The notes below the pieces were generated by a model. That model was not told where the DNA came from, did not search any database, and was given only the letters and a program-made list of their open reading frames with translations. Below, piece by piece: positions 18,655 through 28,546 of a stretch of 64,000 bases of DNA (position 1 is the first letter of the stretch; each line of letters starts with the position of its first letter). This DNA comes from Deltaproteobacteria bacterium (GTDB lineage Bacteria; JAGRBM01; JAHCIT01). The position numbers and the translations under genes were made by a program. The DNA is taken from contig JAHCIT010000001.1 in the NCBI GenBank assembly GCA_026129095.1, positions 124,001 to 188,000 of the forward strand, given 5' to 3'.

Positions 18655-18796
18655 GTGCGGGTTCCTCCTTACTCAAGGACCGTTGATGCCGGGCTGGGTC
18701 CGGCTGCCTGCGGGGATTGTGGACGGCTGTCGTCCTGGAAAGAAAACGCTGCGTTCTGAAGGAGCGGGTGGCTGCCTTGACGCCCGGCTCCAGCTA

Positions 18797-20854
18797 TCAG
18801 CCATCGACAAACGTCTTGAGCCGCTTGGAGCGGCTCGGGTGACGGAGCTTGCGGAGCGCCTTGGCCTCGATCTGCCGGATACGCTCGCGGGTAACAGAGA
18901 AATCCTCTCCCACTTCCTCAAGCGTGTGATCGGTCTTCGCGCCGATGCCGAACCGCATGCGAAGAACCTTTTCCTCCCGGGGCGTCAGTGTCGCCAGCAC
19001 CCGGCGGGTTTGCTCGCTCAGACTGACGTTGATGACCGTATCGGTAGGCGAAACAGTCGACGTGTCTTCAAGCATGTCCCCAAGATGCGAATCGTCATCT
19101 TCACCCACCGGGGTTTCAAGACTGACCGGTTCGCGGGCGATCTTCAGCACCTTTGATACCCGGTCGAGCGGCATGTCGAGCCGCTGCGCGATCTCCTCCG
19201 GCCCCGGTTCGCGGCCAAGTTCCTGAAGCATCTGCCGCTGGACGCGGGTGATCTTGTGGATGGTCTCGATCATGTGGACGGGTATCCGGATCGTTCGGGC
19301 CTGGTCGGCGATGGCACGGGTGATGGCCTGACGAATCCACCACGTCGCATAGGTGGAGAACTTGAATCCCCGCTGGTAGTCGAACTTGTCCACCGCCTTC
19401 ATCAGGCCAATATTGCCTTCCTGAATGAGATCCAGGAACTGGAGCCCCTTGTTCGTGTACCGCTTCGCGATCGAAACCACCAGCCGGAGATTGGCCTCTA
19501 CCAGTTCGGCCTTGGCCTGTGCGGCCTCCTGCTCGCCGCTGTCGATTGCTTTCACCAGCCGGCGGATTTCACGGGCCGGAAGCCGGGTCGTCGCCTCCAG
19601 GGTGGCGTGCAGCTTCTGCCGTTCTGTCTCTCCCTGTTCCAGGTGCATGATCTCATGAATGGACAAGCCTGTCTGCTTCGAGAGGGTTTCGGCATATTTC
19701 TTTGACCGGCGGACCTTGTGCAGTGCTTCCCGGAGGGCATCCGGACCGGCGCCGATCCGGCGGGCAGCCTCGACCAGTTCCCGGTCGATCATATCGACCT
19801 CGCGTACGAATTCCCGGACCCGGTCTACCAGCCGCTGAAGGTGGGTCTTGTGAAGCCGGATCTGGCGGATCAGCACCGTAATCTTGCGGGTATTGTCGGC
19901 GAGCGACTTCTCGGCAGACTTGACCGCGCGCGGGGAAGCATTTTTCGATGACCTGGTCTTGCGGAGTATCTTTTCACGGTCCCGCACCAGCGCCTTGATC
20001 TTGCGGAACGACTGAATCGTGAAATCGAGCGTCTGGCTCTCGGCGTCCGGGACAATCTCCTCGTCTTCGGGCAGCACTTCCGGTTCTTCCAGGAGGTCAC
20101 GGAGCCGCATTTCGCCCCGCTCCAGCCGGTCGCCCAGAATCACCATGTCTTCCAAGACGGTTGGGCAGCAGTACGCCGCATGAAACATGGTAAAAAGGCC
20201 GCTTTCGATCCGCTTGGCCAGTATCACCTCGCCTTCCCGGTTCAGAAGGCTGACTGCCCCCATTTCCCGCAGATACATCCGTACCGGATCGACGCTCGGT
20301 GTTTCAGCCGGTTTTGTCTCCTCGGCATCCATCGCCGGCTCCGGTTCCTCGGCGATTTCCGGTTCGGAATCTTCTTCCTCATCGGTTTCCTCGTCGGGAA
20401 CTTCGGCCGTATCTACTTCGTCTTCGGGCTCGGCCGCTTCCGCACTATCCACGACGGCAATCCCTGCCTGCGCGATCCGCTGGTAGATGTCGTCAAAGAT
20501 ATTCGCTTCCTTGGCCTCGTCCGGGAGCTGGTTATTGAGATCGTCCCACGTGAGAAAACCCTGCGCCCGTCCCTTCTGGACCAGTACATGAATCGGCTGA
20601 TGGGCTGCTTCAGGTATGGATGCGGAGAGCCGTATGGCTGGCATTTCCGCTGCGGACAGAGTTCCAGATTTTGCGGGCGATTTGACAGGCGGTTTGCTGG
20701 CCTGACGGGTACCGGGACGACCGGCGCCTCTCCGGACGGCCCTGGGAACAGGGCGGGAAACCGGAACTGGAGTCTTTTTTGACCGGGCCGGGGATCCCGT
20801 CACGGCCTTGCGTGCGGCGGAAGTTTTCTTCCCCTTCTTGCTGGAACCGGCCAT
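18797..20854 (-). CDS. rpoD: Primary RNA polymerase sigma factor RpoD
   Basis: 685 aa from the ATG at 20854 with GAGG 9 nt upstream; a GTG 15 nt earlier is possible. A basic Lys/Pro-rich N-terminus leads into region 1.1, a very acidic Glu/Asp stretch, then region 1.2 ([11 protein letters not shown]), a non-conserved insert, region 2 ([12 protein letters not shown], then [19 protein letters not shown], the -10 recognition part with [10 protein letters not shown]), region 3 and region 4 (LRMRFGIG, then [20 protein letters not shown] with its helix-turn-helix for -35 contact). It directs the polymerase to housekeeping promoters. It follows dnaG by 23 nt, the conserved macromolecular-synthesis arrangement. 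Confidence 0.97.
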   Translation of the reverse strand: MAGSSKKGKKTSAARKAVTGSPARSKKTPVPVSRPVPRAVRRGAGRPGTRQASKPPVKSPAKSGTLSAAEMPAIRLSASIPEAAHQPIHVLVQKGRAQGFLTWDDLNNQLPDEAKEANIFDDIYQRIAQAGIAVVDSAEAAEPEDEVDTAEVPDEETDEEEDSEPEIAEEPEPAMDAEETKPAETPSVDPVRMYLREMGAVSLLNREGEVILAKRIESGLFTMFHAAYCCPTVLEDMVILGDRLERGEMRLRDLLEEPEVLPEDEEIVPDAESQTLDFTIQSFRKIKALVRDREKILRKTRSSKNASPRAVKSAEKSLADNTRKITVLIRQIRLHKTHLQRLVDRVREFVREVDMIDRELVEAARRIGAGPDALREALHKVRRSKKYAETLSKQTGLSIHEIMHLEQGETERQKLHATLEATTRLPAREIRRLVKAIDSGEQEAAQAKAELVEANLRLVVSIAKRYTNKGLQFLDLIQEGNIGLMKAVDKFDYQRGFKFSTYATWWIRQAITRAIADQARTIRIPVHMIETIHKITRVQRQMLQELGREPGPEEIAQRLDMPLDRVSKVLKIAREPVSLETPVGEDDDSHLGDMLEDTSTVSPTDTVINVSLSEQTRRVLATLTPREEKVLRMRFGIGAKTDHTLEEVGEDFSVTRERIRQIEAKALRKLRHPSRSKRLKTFVDG

Positions 20855-20877
20855 CCCGTTAATCCTCACCCGGAACC

Positions 20878-22890
20878 CTAGAACGGCTGCCCGCCGGACT
20901 CACCGGCATCCGGCACGTCTTCATCGCCGTAATAATCGTCGGCCGGATCATCTTCTGGTGCCGGCGTGGCGGTAGCCGGCGGCGCAAATCCGGTCTGGCT
21001 CTCCGTTACCGCGGATACCGCAAACGAACTGACGGCGACAGCAATAGTCTGTTTGATCCGGTGATCGAGGGCAATAAGTTCAAGGCTGATCCGGTCAATC
21101 TCGGCCGACGCCCCGCTTGATTTTTCCAGCTCCGCCAGTTTCGTCCGCAAAGCTGCACGTTCGGACTTCAGCCGCTCACGCTCAAACGCGGCGCCAATAT
21201 CACGGAGCAACCGCTGGCAATCCTCCGCCTTCAGCTCCCTCAGTCTCGGCTCCTCGGATGCGATGCTCTGGACGGCTGCTCCCACGAGGCCGCTCTCGTC
21301 CAGCCGCCCGAACCACGCCTTCGGTTCGCAACCACCGGTTTCCTCCCAGAGTTTCACCAGGCTGTCGAACAGTTCCCGGTCCCTGCCTTTCAGATAACCT
21401 GCCATGCTGCTCTCGAGTATTGGCCGGCGGAGATCGGCATGATTCATGAATATCCACAGAATTGCCCGGACGGCTGATGGAACGGCGAGCTTCTTTTCCT
21501 CCGAAGCTGGCAGTTCCGGCGGCGGAACCGGCTGCCGGTAAATCCGGTGCCGGGCTGAAGCGCGGTTAACGGTCTCCTCAATCGCCTTTTCCGGGAAACC
21601 GAAGGCCAAAGCCGCATGACGGAGCATCTCCGAACGCAGGGTCGGATCCCTGACCAGGGTGAATACCGGCAGCAGTTGCCCAATCGCAGACTGGCGCTCG
21701 GCCAGATTGCTTCCGGCCCGTGCGGCGACACTGGAGATGAGCCGCTCCAGCATGGGCTCTGCCGTATCCAGAAGTCTCCGGAGCGCTTCAGGCCCCTCGG
21801 AGGCCAGAAGGTCATCCGGATCCTTCCCAGACGGGACTACAATCCGGAGCGGCGAAACGCCCAGCGGCAGCAGCACGTCCAAGGCACGCGCCGCGGCGCG
21901 TTCGCCCGCTTCGTCGGCGTCAAAGCACAGGTATATTTTCTGGGTCAGGCGGACCAGCTTCTGCGCCTGCTCGGCCGTGAGCGCCGTCCCGAGCGGCGCC
22001 ACGACGTTTTTTATGCCTGCCCGCCAGAACGCGATGGCATCCATGTAGCCTTCAACAACCACTGCCCCGGCCGAAGCGTCAATGAACTCCTTCGCCCGGT
22101 GAAAATTGTAGAGGATAAGACTCTTCTGAAAGAGGTCGGTAGCAGGCGAATTCAGATACTTCGCCTGCGCGTCCCCGAGCGCCCGGCCGCCGAATCCCAC
22201 CACCTTGCCACGGTCATCTTCGATAGTGAACATGAGCCGGTCGATAAAGCGGTCCCTGAGATGGTCCCACGACCAGTTTCCGTCGGCCGGTTCTTCGTCA
22301 TCAACGGGAACAACGAGCCCCGCCCCCAGTGCGATTTTTGGATCGATCTTGAGGGACCGTAGCTGCGTAACAAGCGTCTGCCGGTTGCGCGGCGCAAAAC
22401 CGACACGGAAGGTCTCGGCGATCTCGCCCGTGAGTCCACGCCGTTCCGCATAGGCGCGGGCGGCATCAGCGCGGGTATCCTTTAGCAGGAGATTCCGGTA
22501 GTAAACCGCCGTGCGTTCCAGGAGATTGCCCTGCTCCTGCCGCTCACTCGACCTCGCCTTCGAGGCGCCGGCGTCACCAGAATACTGCGGCAGCTCCACC
22601 CCGGCACGCTCGGCCAGCATTCGCATGGCCTCGGGGAAGGTCATCTTTTCCTTCTGCTGGACGAACGTGAAGACGTCGCCCGACGCCTTGCACCCGAAAC
22701 AGTGGTAATAACCGCGTACCGGATCGACAGAAAAGCTGGGCGTCTTCTCGCCGTGAAACGGGCACAGGCCCTTCCACCGGTCGCGTCCAGCCTTCTTGAG
22801 CTGGGTATGCCGGGAGATGATCTCGACAAGGTCAACCCGGCCCCGGATCTCCTCCTTGGCGCGTTCCCAGTCCCGGTTCCGGTCGGCCAT
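20878..22890 (-). CDS. dnaG: DNA primase DnaG
   Basis: 670 aa from the ATG at 22890; a TTG 39 nt upstream gives no extra homology. The CHC2 zinc finger has CPFH and CFGC spaced by 16 residues near residues 41-64. The catalytic core includes [19 protein letters not shown] and the Toprim motifs [13 protein letters not shown] (acidic Glu) and [12 protein letters not shown] (DxD-type). GKDPDDLL follows. The C-terminal region is the helicase-interaction domain and ends in an acidic, Pro-rich tail. DnaG makes RNA primers at replication forks. Located directly upstream of rpoD. Confidence 0.96.
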   Translation of the reverse strand: MADRNRDWERAKEEIRGRVDLVEIISRHTQLKKAGRDRWKGLCPFHGEKTPSFSVDPVRGYYHCFGCKASGDVFTFVQQKEKMTFPEAMRMLAERAGVELPQYSGDAGASKARSSERQEQGNLLERTAVYYRNLLLKDTRADAARAYAERRGLTGEIAETFRVGFAPRNRQTLVTQLRSLKIDPKIALGAGLVVPVDDEEPADGNWSWDHLRDRFIDRLMFTIEDDRGKVVGFGGRALGDAQAKYLNSPATDLFQKSLILYNFHRAKEFIDASAGAVVVEGYMDAIAFWRAGIKNVVAPLGTALTAEQAQKLVRLTQKIYLCFDADEAGERAAARALDVLLPLGVSPLRIVVPSGKDPDDLLASEGPEALRRLLDTAEPMLERLISSVAARAGSNLAERQSAIGQLLPVFTLVRDPTLRSEMLRHAALAFGFPEKAIEETVNRASARHRIYRQPVPPPELPASEEKKLAVPSAVRAILWIFMNHADLRRPILESSMAGYLKGRDRELFDSLVKLWEETGGCEPKAWFGRLDESGLVGAAVQSIASEEPRLRELKAEDCQRLLRDIGAAFERERLKSERAALRTKLAELEKSSGASAEIDRISLELIALDHRIKQTIAVAVSSFAVSAVTESQTGFAPPATATPAPEDDPADDYYGDEDVPDAGESGGQPF

Positions 22891-22979
22891 TTGTAAAAGT
22901 CCTCGGGCAGTCTGACGGGGCTGCACCAACGCGCAGCCTTCTATTAGTAGTTAAGCGCTAGCGAGCCGGGCTCAAGCGA

Positions 22980-24047
22980 TCATTCCACCGGTGGCGGAGG
23001 ATTCTGCCTGAGTGCCTCCATCCACTGGATGACCTGCTCGCTTGTTGCTGCTCCCAGCGTCTCCCGAACGGCCATTTCTTCTGCCTCCAGAGGATTGAGA
23101 TTCTGCTGCCGGAGTTGCTGCAGACGGGCGTCCTTCTCCTCGCGGGAAAGGCTGGCCGTGGCAGGATCGGCCAGAAACGCATTGCGGGCGGCGTCATAAC
23201 CGGCGTATCGCCCGGAGCGGGCCACAATTTCCTGATCGAGCCGTTCGAGCCGCTCCGTGGCCTCCGGACCGAAATGTTTCAGCCGCAGGTCACGTATCTT
23301 CTCGTTTTTCTCCTGCTCAGAAAGGCCTTCGAGATCCACCGCGATCTGCTGCTGTTCTTCAAGAAACTTCTGCCGCGGGTCCCTGTACAGGATGACCTCC
23401 CGGAGATGAGGCGGCAGGTCGCGGGCCAGCTCGTCCATCCGTTCTTTCCGGGTCTGGAAATCCAGCGTCCTGTCCTGCTGGAGTTCCCGAACACTCAGGG
23501 CGTAGTCCACACTCTTCTCTTCATCACGGAACAGGATATCCGCCAGTTCCTGGCCGAAGATCTCACGCCGCAGCCGCCGCATCTTTTCAGACTGGTCGCG
23601 CAGGCTGGCCGCGCCAGAAAAAAATCCCGGCGACTGCATCCGGTCAACGTAGTCCAGGTATTTCAGGAATATCTCGCGGATCCGCCTGGCTTCCGCTTCC
23701 GAATAGTTTCGCGCCAGCCATCGGTCGAAGTTACGGAGTAGCTCGGAACGCGGCTGCTGGTGATATTCAAAAAGGAACCGGTTAAACACGTCCAGGAACT
23801 CAGGGGAAAGCAGCTCCCGGTCATTTACGGTTTCAAACCGCGCCTTACCGATATCAACAGCCGGATCAATGCCCGACGTTATGGTGCTCGCCGGCGATTC
23901 GCCCCGGTTGGCAGCCGGGAGCAATTCCCCCGAAGTACCCGCCATGTGACCTGTGGCCGAGGGGTCATCCCGGAGCAGATGAAACAGCCCAACGCCAATC
24001 ACCAGCAGGGCCACAACAGCCAGCGTAACAAGCAGATTCCGGTGCAT
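22980..24047 (-). CDS. lifO: Lipase-specific foldase (lipase chaperone, LifO family)
   Basis: 355 aa from the ATG at 24047, which has AGAGGGG 6 nt upstream. A single N-terminal helix (LLVTLAVVALLVIGVGLFHLL) anchors it in the inner membrane; a Ser/Thr/Pro linker follows, then an almost wholly helical domain from about residue 80. Segments LSPEFLDVFNRFLFEYH and LRREIFGQELADILFRDEE match the layout of Pseudomonas/Burkholderia LifO proteins, with the NRFLFEY stretch at the place of the RxxFDY motif. Such foldases wrap around a partner lipase in the periplasm before type II secretion. No lipase gene is adjacent, so this looks like an orphan. Confidence 0.75.
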   Translation of the reverse strand: MHRNLLVTLAVVALLVIGVGLFHLLRDDPSATGHMAGTSGELLPAANRGESPASTITSGIDPAVDIGKARFETVNDRELLSPEFLDVFNRFLFEYHQQPRSELLRNFDRWLARNYSEAEARRIREIFLKYLDYVDRMQSPGFFSGAASLRDQSEKMRRLRREIFGQELADILFRDEEKSVDYALSVRELQQDRTLDFQTRKERMDELARDLPPHLREVILYRDPRQKFLEEQQQIAVDLEGLSEQEKNEKIRDLRLKHFGPEATERLERLDQEIVARSGRYAGYDAARNAFLADPATASLSREEKDARLQQLRQQNLNPLEAEEMAVRETLGAATSEQVIQWMEALRQNPPPPVE

Positions 24048-24074
24048 GATCAGCCCCTCTTTCACACAGGAACG

Positions 24075-25280
24075 TCAGGGCGCAAGCGGCTGCGGAATAT
24101 CAGCAGCCAACCGGGCCCCCGATACTGAAAACCCGGTGCGAACGGCATTCCCTCCCGTGCCGTCCGGCGCATGTCCCAGAAGTTCTGCCACGAACTCTCC
24201 GCCATACAGTGAGTCATCGTCAAGCCCGGTAACGAAACGTCCATCGGCATAGATGTCCGTGCGCCTTCCTTCATGCACGAACTCCATCTCCGGCATTCCG
24301 CCTCCTTCGGGTATCCGGGGGCGTTCACCCTGCGCGAGTTCCTGCGTCCGGCCCCTGGCATTACGCATGTCCAGGCTCCAGCCACGGCCGTCAATCGCAA
24401 ACCGGTAACCCGTCTTCGGCTGACCGGCATTCCTGCCCGATCTCAGCCTTTCCGCGTTCCACCAGAACACTGCCTGCCGGACGCTGGCAGCCGTTCCGGT
24501 CCGTGCGATCCATGCGCTTTCCAGCGCCGGAATCTCCGCGACGCAGACAGTGCCGGACATGCAGGAACCGGCCGTGGACCCCTCCGCCACGCGAATCACG
24601 TGGCCCAGACCCGGCGTACTGTACACCGTCGCCGGGCGCTGCGCCGGCGGCCGGTCCATCACCATCTGGCCCCGTGCCAGTTCGATCCCCATGGCAACAC
24701 GGTAGTCCACGGAGACGGCTGCACAGCCATCATCCAGCGCCTGTTCACGAACGATGAGACGGCCCATAAACCCTCCCCCGCCATACCACCAGAGCCGTTC
24801 ACCGGCACGGGAAGCGGCTGCCTGGCTTCCCGGCAGACAAACTGTGCTGCCAGCAGCATCCAGAATGTTGCGGTACGGCAGCCGCAAGACGGCGTGATCT
24901 TTCAGATTCGACGCGACATTTGGAAGCTGCTGGGAACGGCTTTCGAACTCTCCCAGCCAGCGGTTGATCCGGCAATCCCACATCCTGAACGTGCCTTTGT
25001 ACCTCCCATCCGTCCCCGGATCCGAGGCCGACACCAGAAGCAGGAGTTCCGTACGCGGCAGATCGGGACAGGCCGGATTTTCCGGGTTAAACACAAACTT
25101 TTCGGGGGCCGGGAGCAGAAGATACCGGTGGGTACGCCCGATCCGGTCGGCAAAAAGACCGGCCAGTTCGACAGAACGGGATCCATTTCCTGACACCACC
25201 ATAACAGCCATCCGGGCAAGTAATGGAGACGGAGCCGTCAGCATCGCCGCCCATACGAGGGCCCAGGTGATGCTTTTCAT
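24075..25280 (-). CDS. Secreted protein of unknown function
   Basis: 401 aa from the ATG at 25280. A signal peptide (MKSITWALVWAAMLTAPSPL, cleavage probably near LLAR) directs it out of the cytoplasm. The mature protein has paired cysteines (about seven in all: NPACPDL, WDCRIN, TVCLPG, DGCAAV, GSCMSG and TVCVAE), and a C-terminal half with FAIDGRGWSL and DIYADGRFVTGLDD. No GxSxG serine-hydrolase motif is present, so it is not a standard lipase. It lies 27 nt upstream of the lipase foldase gene and next to the cyclase gene, probably one operon. A client or partner of the foldase is possible; I recognise no family. Confidence 0.7.
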   Translation of the reverse strand: MKSITWALVWAAMLTAPSPLLARMAVMVVSGNGSRSVELAGLFADRIGRTHRYLLLPAPEKFVFNPENPACPDLPRTELLLLVSASDPGTDGRYKGTFRMWDCRINRWLGEFESRSQQLPNVASNLKDHAVLRLPYRNILDAAGSTVCLPGSQAAASRAGERLWWYGGGGFMGRLIVREQALDDGCAAVSVDYRVAMGIELARGQMVMDRPPAQRPATVYSTPGLGHVIRVAEGSTAGSCMSGTVCVAEIPALESAWIARTGTAASVRQAVFWWNAERLRSGRNAGQPKTGYRFAIDGRGWSLDMRNARGRTQELAQGERPRIPEGGGMPEMEFVHEGRRTDIYADGRFVTGLDDDSLYGGEFVAELLGHAPDGTGGNAVRTGFSVSGARLAADIPQPLAP

Positions 25281-25282
25281 TA

Positions 25283-26572
25283 TCACCCACCCCTGCCCGG
25301 CCGCCCGGTTTCCTTCGGCTGGGCACCCATGCCGAGCCCGCCCAGGTACTGGGAGCCGCTTCCGGCCACCAGGGCCGGACTCCAGACTGTTACGCGATTC
25401 CGCCCCAGTCGCTTGGATTCATATAGCGCCGCATCGGCCTGTCGTATTGTCTCCCCCAGTTCCCGCCCGTGTTCCGGGCAACTGGCAATACCAGCCGACA
25501 GCATCACCGGAAACTGGCCCCCGCCGGGAAGCTCAACCGGCAACCGGCTGCACAGATCCCGAACCCGGCTGGCATACTTCGCCGCGCCTTCGGCGCCTGT
25601 TCCCCGCAGCCGGACGATGAACTCATCGCCGCCCAACCGGGCGCAGACATCACCCTCGCGGGCCGCAGCCCTGATCGCTTCGGCAGCATACCGTATCAGT
25701 TCGGTCCCCCGGTCATGGCCCCATGTATCGTTAACCTCTTTCAGGTGATCGGCATCGAAGACCACGATGGAGTAGGGCCGGTCGGCAGACCGGTCCGGCA
25801 GGGAGATGAAAAACCGGAACGTATAGAGCCCTGTCAGGTCATCACGGACAGTCTCGCGCAGCAGCCGGTCGCTCAACGAACGGGCAATATCCTCGAATGC
25901 ACCGGACAGGTAGCTCGCAATCCAGAGAAACGAGACCGGCCAGATCAGCGCCGACCACGGGTGCTCGTCGGTCCTGTCTGAAATGATGAATGCTGCTGCG
26001 AGCAGCACTGTCGAGGCCGCCACCTTGGCAATAGCGACAATCCGGGACTGGGAGGGGGCCGCATTCAGGATCACAACGAGGTACAGGAACACAAAAGGGC
26101 TTGTCACTCCGCCTGTCAGCGAGACGGCGACCGTTATCCAGAGCAGGTCGATCCAGCCCTCGACCATGAGCTTTGTCCGGGATGACAGCACCCGCTCCGG
26201 CAGCAGGTAGTGAAACAGGACAGTCTGCAGGACGACGTAAAGCGGGAGAAGACGCTCGGTGGTAAACCACTTGGCCATGCCACCTGACGGCCGGACCAGA
26301 TCAACCTGAATCTCGCCCGTAACTTCATAAAACCATACACTGGCAGGTTCGAGAAGATCATGCAGCATCAGCAGCACGGCCAGTAGGAAGTGAACTGCCC
26401 GGGATATCCGTGAATAGGCGCGAAACCGTTCGGTATCGATGGTTTGCTGTATGCCGGAAGCGTGAATGATCTGTTCACGTTCGGCATCGTCCAGCGGTGC
26501 GTCCACCGGCACAGGTGGCGGCCCCCCCGCATGTGCCGGATGTTCTGGAATCAGGGGGTCATCGTCCTTCAT
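25283..26572 (-). CDS. Membrane diguanylate cyclase (GGDEF)
   Basis: 429 aa from the ATG at 26572 with GGAG just upstream; a GTG at 26599 is the alternative. The N-terminal half has about five to six membrane helices; the C-terminal ~165 residues are a GGDEF domain with DDLTGLYTFRFF at its start, VVFDADHLKEVNDTWGH and the intact active-site motif RLGGDEF. It should make c-di-GMP from two GTP. No RxxD inhibitory site is evident in the expected place upstream of GGDEF. A PilZ protein is encoded 10 kb away. The stop nearly meets the secreted-protein gene start, suggesting one operon with the foldase. Confidence 0.92.
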   Translation of the reverse strand: MKDDDPLIPEHPAHAGGPPPVPVDAPLDDAEREQIIHASGIQQTIDTERFRAYSRISRAVHFLLAVLLMLHDLLEPASVWFYEVTGEIQVDLVRPSGGMAKWFTTERLLPLYVVLQTVLFHYLLPERVLSSRTKLMVEGWIDLLWITVAVSLTGGVTSPFVFLYLVVILNAAPSQSRIVAIAKVAASTVLLAAAFIISDRTDEHPWSALIWPVSFLWIASYLSGAFEDIARSLSDRLLRETVRDDLTGLYTFRFFISLPDRSADRPYSIVVFDADHLKEVNDTWGHDRGTELIRYAAEAIRAAAREGDVCARLGGDEFIVRLRGTGAEGAAKYASRVRDLCSRLPVELPGGGQFPVMLSAGIASCPEHGRELGETIRQADAALYESKRLGRNRVTVWSPALVAGSGSQYLGGLGMGAQPKETGRPGRGG

Positions 26573-26694
26573 ATGGCTCCGCAGATGAACCGGGCTCACG
26601 TGACCGCGAATCCGGTCTTGCCCATGCCAAACCAGCCGAACTAGCGTTGCCCCTGACCATTAATCCCAAGCGACCGAGGGGGCAAACTGACGCC

Positions 26695-28452
26695 ATGGCC
26701 GACGCCACAAACACCGAACAGGAACTGATCAAGAAGATGCCGGTACGGTGCAACCTGACCGATTACGAACGGATGCGCCGGGAGTTCAACTGGGAAAACC
26801 TGCGGAGCGAGTTCAACGGATTTGCCGGCGATCGCGTTAACATGGCCTACGAGTGTATTGACCGGCACTGCGACACCGGGCGACGCAACAAGGTGGCGAT
26901 GTACTGGGTGGGTGGTGATGCTCCCCACTTTGACATCAAGCTGTTCACCTTTAACGACATGCGAAAGCTGTCCAACCGTTTCGCCAATCTCCTGCACAAC
27001 CTCGGAGTGAAACAGGGCGACCGGGTATTCTTCTTTCTTCCCCGGATTCCCACGCTGTATTACGGCATCCTCGGATCCTTCAAGGTGGGTGCCATCGCGG
27101 GCCCCCTGTTTGCGGCCTTCGGTCCGGAGGCGGTCCGCGACCGCCTGCAGGATTCGGGCGCGGTCATGCTCGTAACCACGCCAGAACTCTACAAGAAGGT
27201 GGAGTCCGTACGAAACGAGCTGAAAGACCTCAGGCATGTGGTGTTCGTTGGCGACAACGCCCCGTCAGGCGCGGGGAATCTCAAGCTCAACGATGAGCTG
27301 GACAAGTGTTCCGACGAGTTCCGGGTCCGTGAACTGGACTGGGAAGCCCCGATGCTGATGCACTATACGTCCGGAACCACAGGCAAGCCCAAGGGGATCG
27401 TCCATGTCCACAAGGCAATGTATGGGCATCTTGCAACCGGCCGCTGGGTGCTCGACCTGCGGGAGGAGGATGTTTACTGGTGCACCGCCGATCCAGGCTG
27501 GGTGACGGGCACCAGCTACGGTATTTTCGCGCCGTGGCTCAACGGCGCCTCGCAAGTGGTCTACGAGGGCCGGTTTGCGGCCGAGAACTGGTATTCGGTG
27601 ATCGACCAGCTTGGCGTCACCATCTGGTACACGGCGCCGACGGCGCTCCGGATGCTAATGAAAGCGGGCGATGCGCTCGTGAAGCAGCACAAGTTCCGCG
27701 AGCTCCGGCACATACTGTCGGTCGGCGAACCGCTGAATGCCGAAGTGGTCCGCTGGGGCATGAAGGTGTATGGCCTGCCAATCCATGACACCTGGTGGAT
27801 GACCGAGACGGGCGCGATGATGATCGTGAACTTCCCCTGCACTGCGGTGAAACCAGGATCGATGGGAAAGCCCATGCCGGGAGTCCATGCGGCGATTATC
27901 GACGGCGATGGCAACGAACTGCCGCCCGGCAAGGAGGGATTTCTCGCCCTGCGGCCACCGTGGCCGTCGATGATGCGGGAAATCTGGAAGAACAAGCCCA
28001 AGTTTGACGAATATTTCCGCATCAAGGGCTGGTACTTCTCCGGTGATACGGCGATGATGGACCAGGACGGATATTTCTGGTTTGTCGGCCGTGCCGACGA
28101 CGTTATCAAGACGAGCGGCCACCGCGTGGGGCCGTTCGAGGTGGAATCCGCGCTCGTGGAGCACCCGGCTGTAGCCGAGGCAGGCGTCATCGGCCGGCCG
28201 GACCCCGAAGGCATCCGGGGAGACATCATCAAGGCGTTCGTGGCGCTTCGGGCCGGATTCCAGCCGAGCGACCAGCTGAAGAAGGATATCGCCGAGTTCG
28301 TCCGGAAAACGCTCGCCTCCCATGCGGTTCCGCGGGATATCGAGATCGTAACGTCGCTTCCCAAGACCCGGTCCGGCAAGATCATGCGCCGTGTGCTGAA
28401 AGCCCGGGAGCTTGGCCAGGATCCTGGTGACGTCAGCAGTCTGGAAGACTGA
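26695..28452 (+). CDS. acsA: Acetyl-CoA synthetase (AMP-forming)
   Basis: 585 aa from the ATG at 26695; the open frame upstream is Pro/Arg-rich, overlaps the divergent cyclase gene and is not used. AMP-binding motifs: YTSGTTGKPKGI (P-loop), WWMTETGAMM, YFSGDTAMMDQDGYFW and the terminal KTRSGKIMRR with the Lys that is acetylated in Acs enzymes. ADPGWVTG and YEGRF are typical of acetate/propionate-activating members such as Bacillus AcsA. It converts acetate, ATP and CoA to acetyl-CoA. Followed directly by a separate promoter for the GHL protein. Substrate could be another short-chain acid. Confidence 0.88.
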   Translation: MADATNTEQELIKKMPVRCNLTDYERMRREFNWENLRSEFNGFAGDRVNMAYECIDRHCDTGRRNKVAMYWVGGDAPHFDIKLFTFNDMRKLSNRFANLLHNLGVKQGDRVFFFLPRIPTLYYGILGSFKVGAIAGPLFAAFGPEAVRDRLQDSGAVMLVTTPELYKKVESVRNELKDLRHVVFVGDNAPSGAGNLKLNDELDKCSDEFRVRELDWEAPMLMHYTSGTTGKPKGIVHVHKAMYGHLATGRWVLDLREEDVYWCTADPGWVTGTSYGIFAPWLNGASQVVYEGRFAAENWYSVIDQLGVTIWYTAPTALRMLMKAGDALVKQHKFRELRHILSVGEPLNAEVVRWGMKVYGLPIHDTWWMTETGAMMIVNFPCTAVKPGSMGKPMPGVHAAIIDGDGNELPPGKEGFLALRPPWPSMMREIWKNKPKFDEYFRIKGWYFSGDTAMMDQDGYFWFVGRADDVIKTSGHRVGPFEVESALVEHPAVAEAGVIGRPDPEGIRGDIIKAFVALRAGFQPSDQLKKDIAEFVRKTLASHAVPRDIEIVTSLPKTRSGKIMRRVLKARELGQDPGDVSSLED

Positions 28453-28459
28453 AAGCCTG

Positions 28460-28488
28460 CTGACCTGACCGCCCGGAACCGGTATACT
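28460..28488 (+). promoter_or_regulatory. Sigma-70-like promoter for the GHL-domain protein gene
   Basis: CTGACC (28460-28465) and TATACT (28483-28488) are separated by 17 nt, in the 94-bp gap after acsA. A transcript would begin near 28495, about 50 nt before the start codon. Confidence 0.5.
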
Positions 28489-28546
28489 TGCGAGTTCACG
28501 GTGAGGGGTTTGAATCCGGACAGAGACGTCCGGCGGGCGGCACTGC

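Noticed and set aside
24075-25280. Calling the secreted protein next to the foldase a lipase
   Set aside because: No GxSxG nucleophile elbow or Asp/His triad pattern is visible.
26497-28452. Longer start for the acetyl-CoA synthetase at 26497
   Set aside because: The extra 66 residues are Pro/Arg-rich and overlap the divergent cyclase gene; homology starts at 26695.
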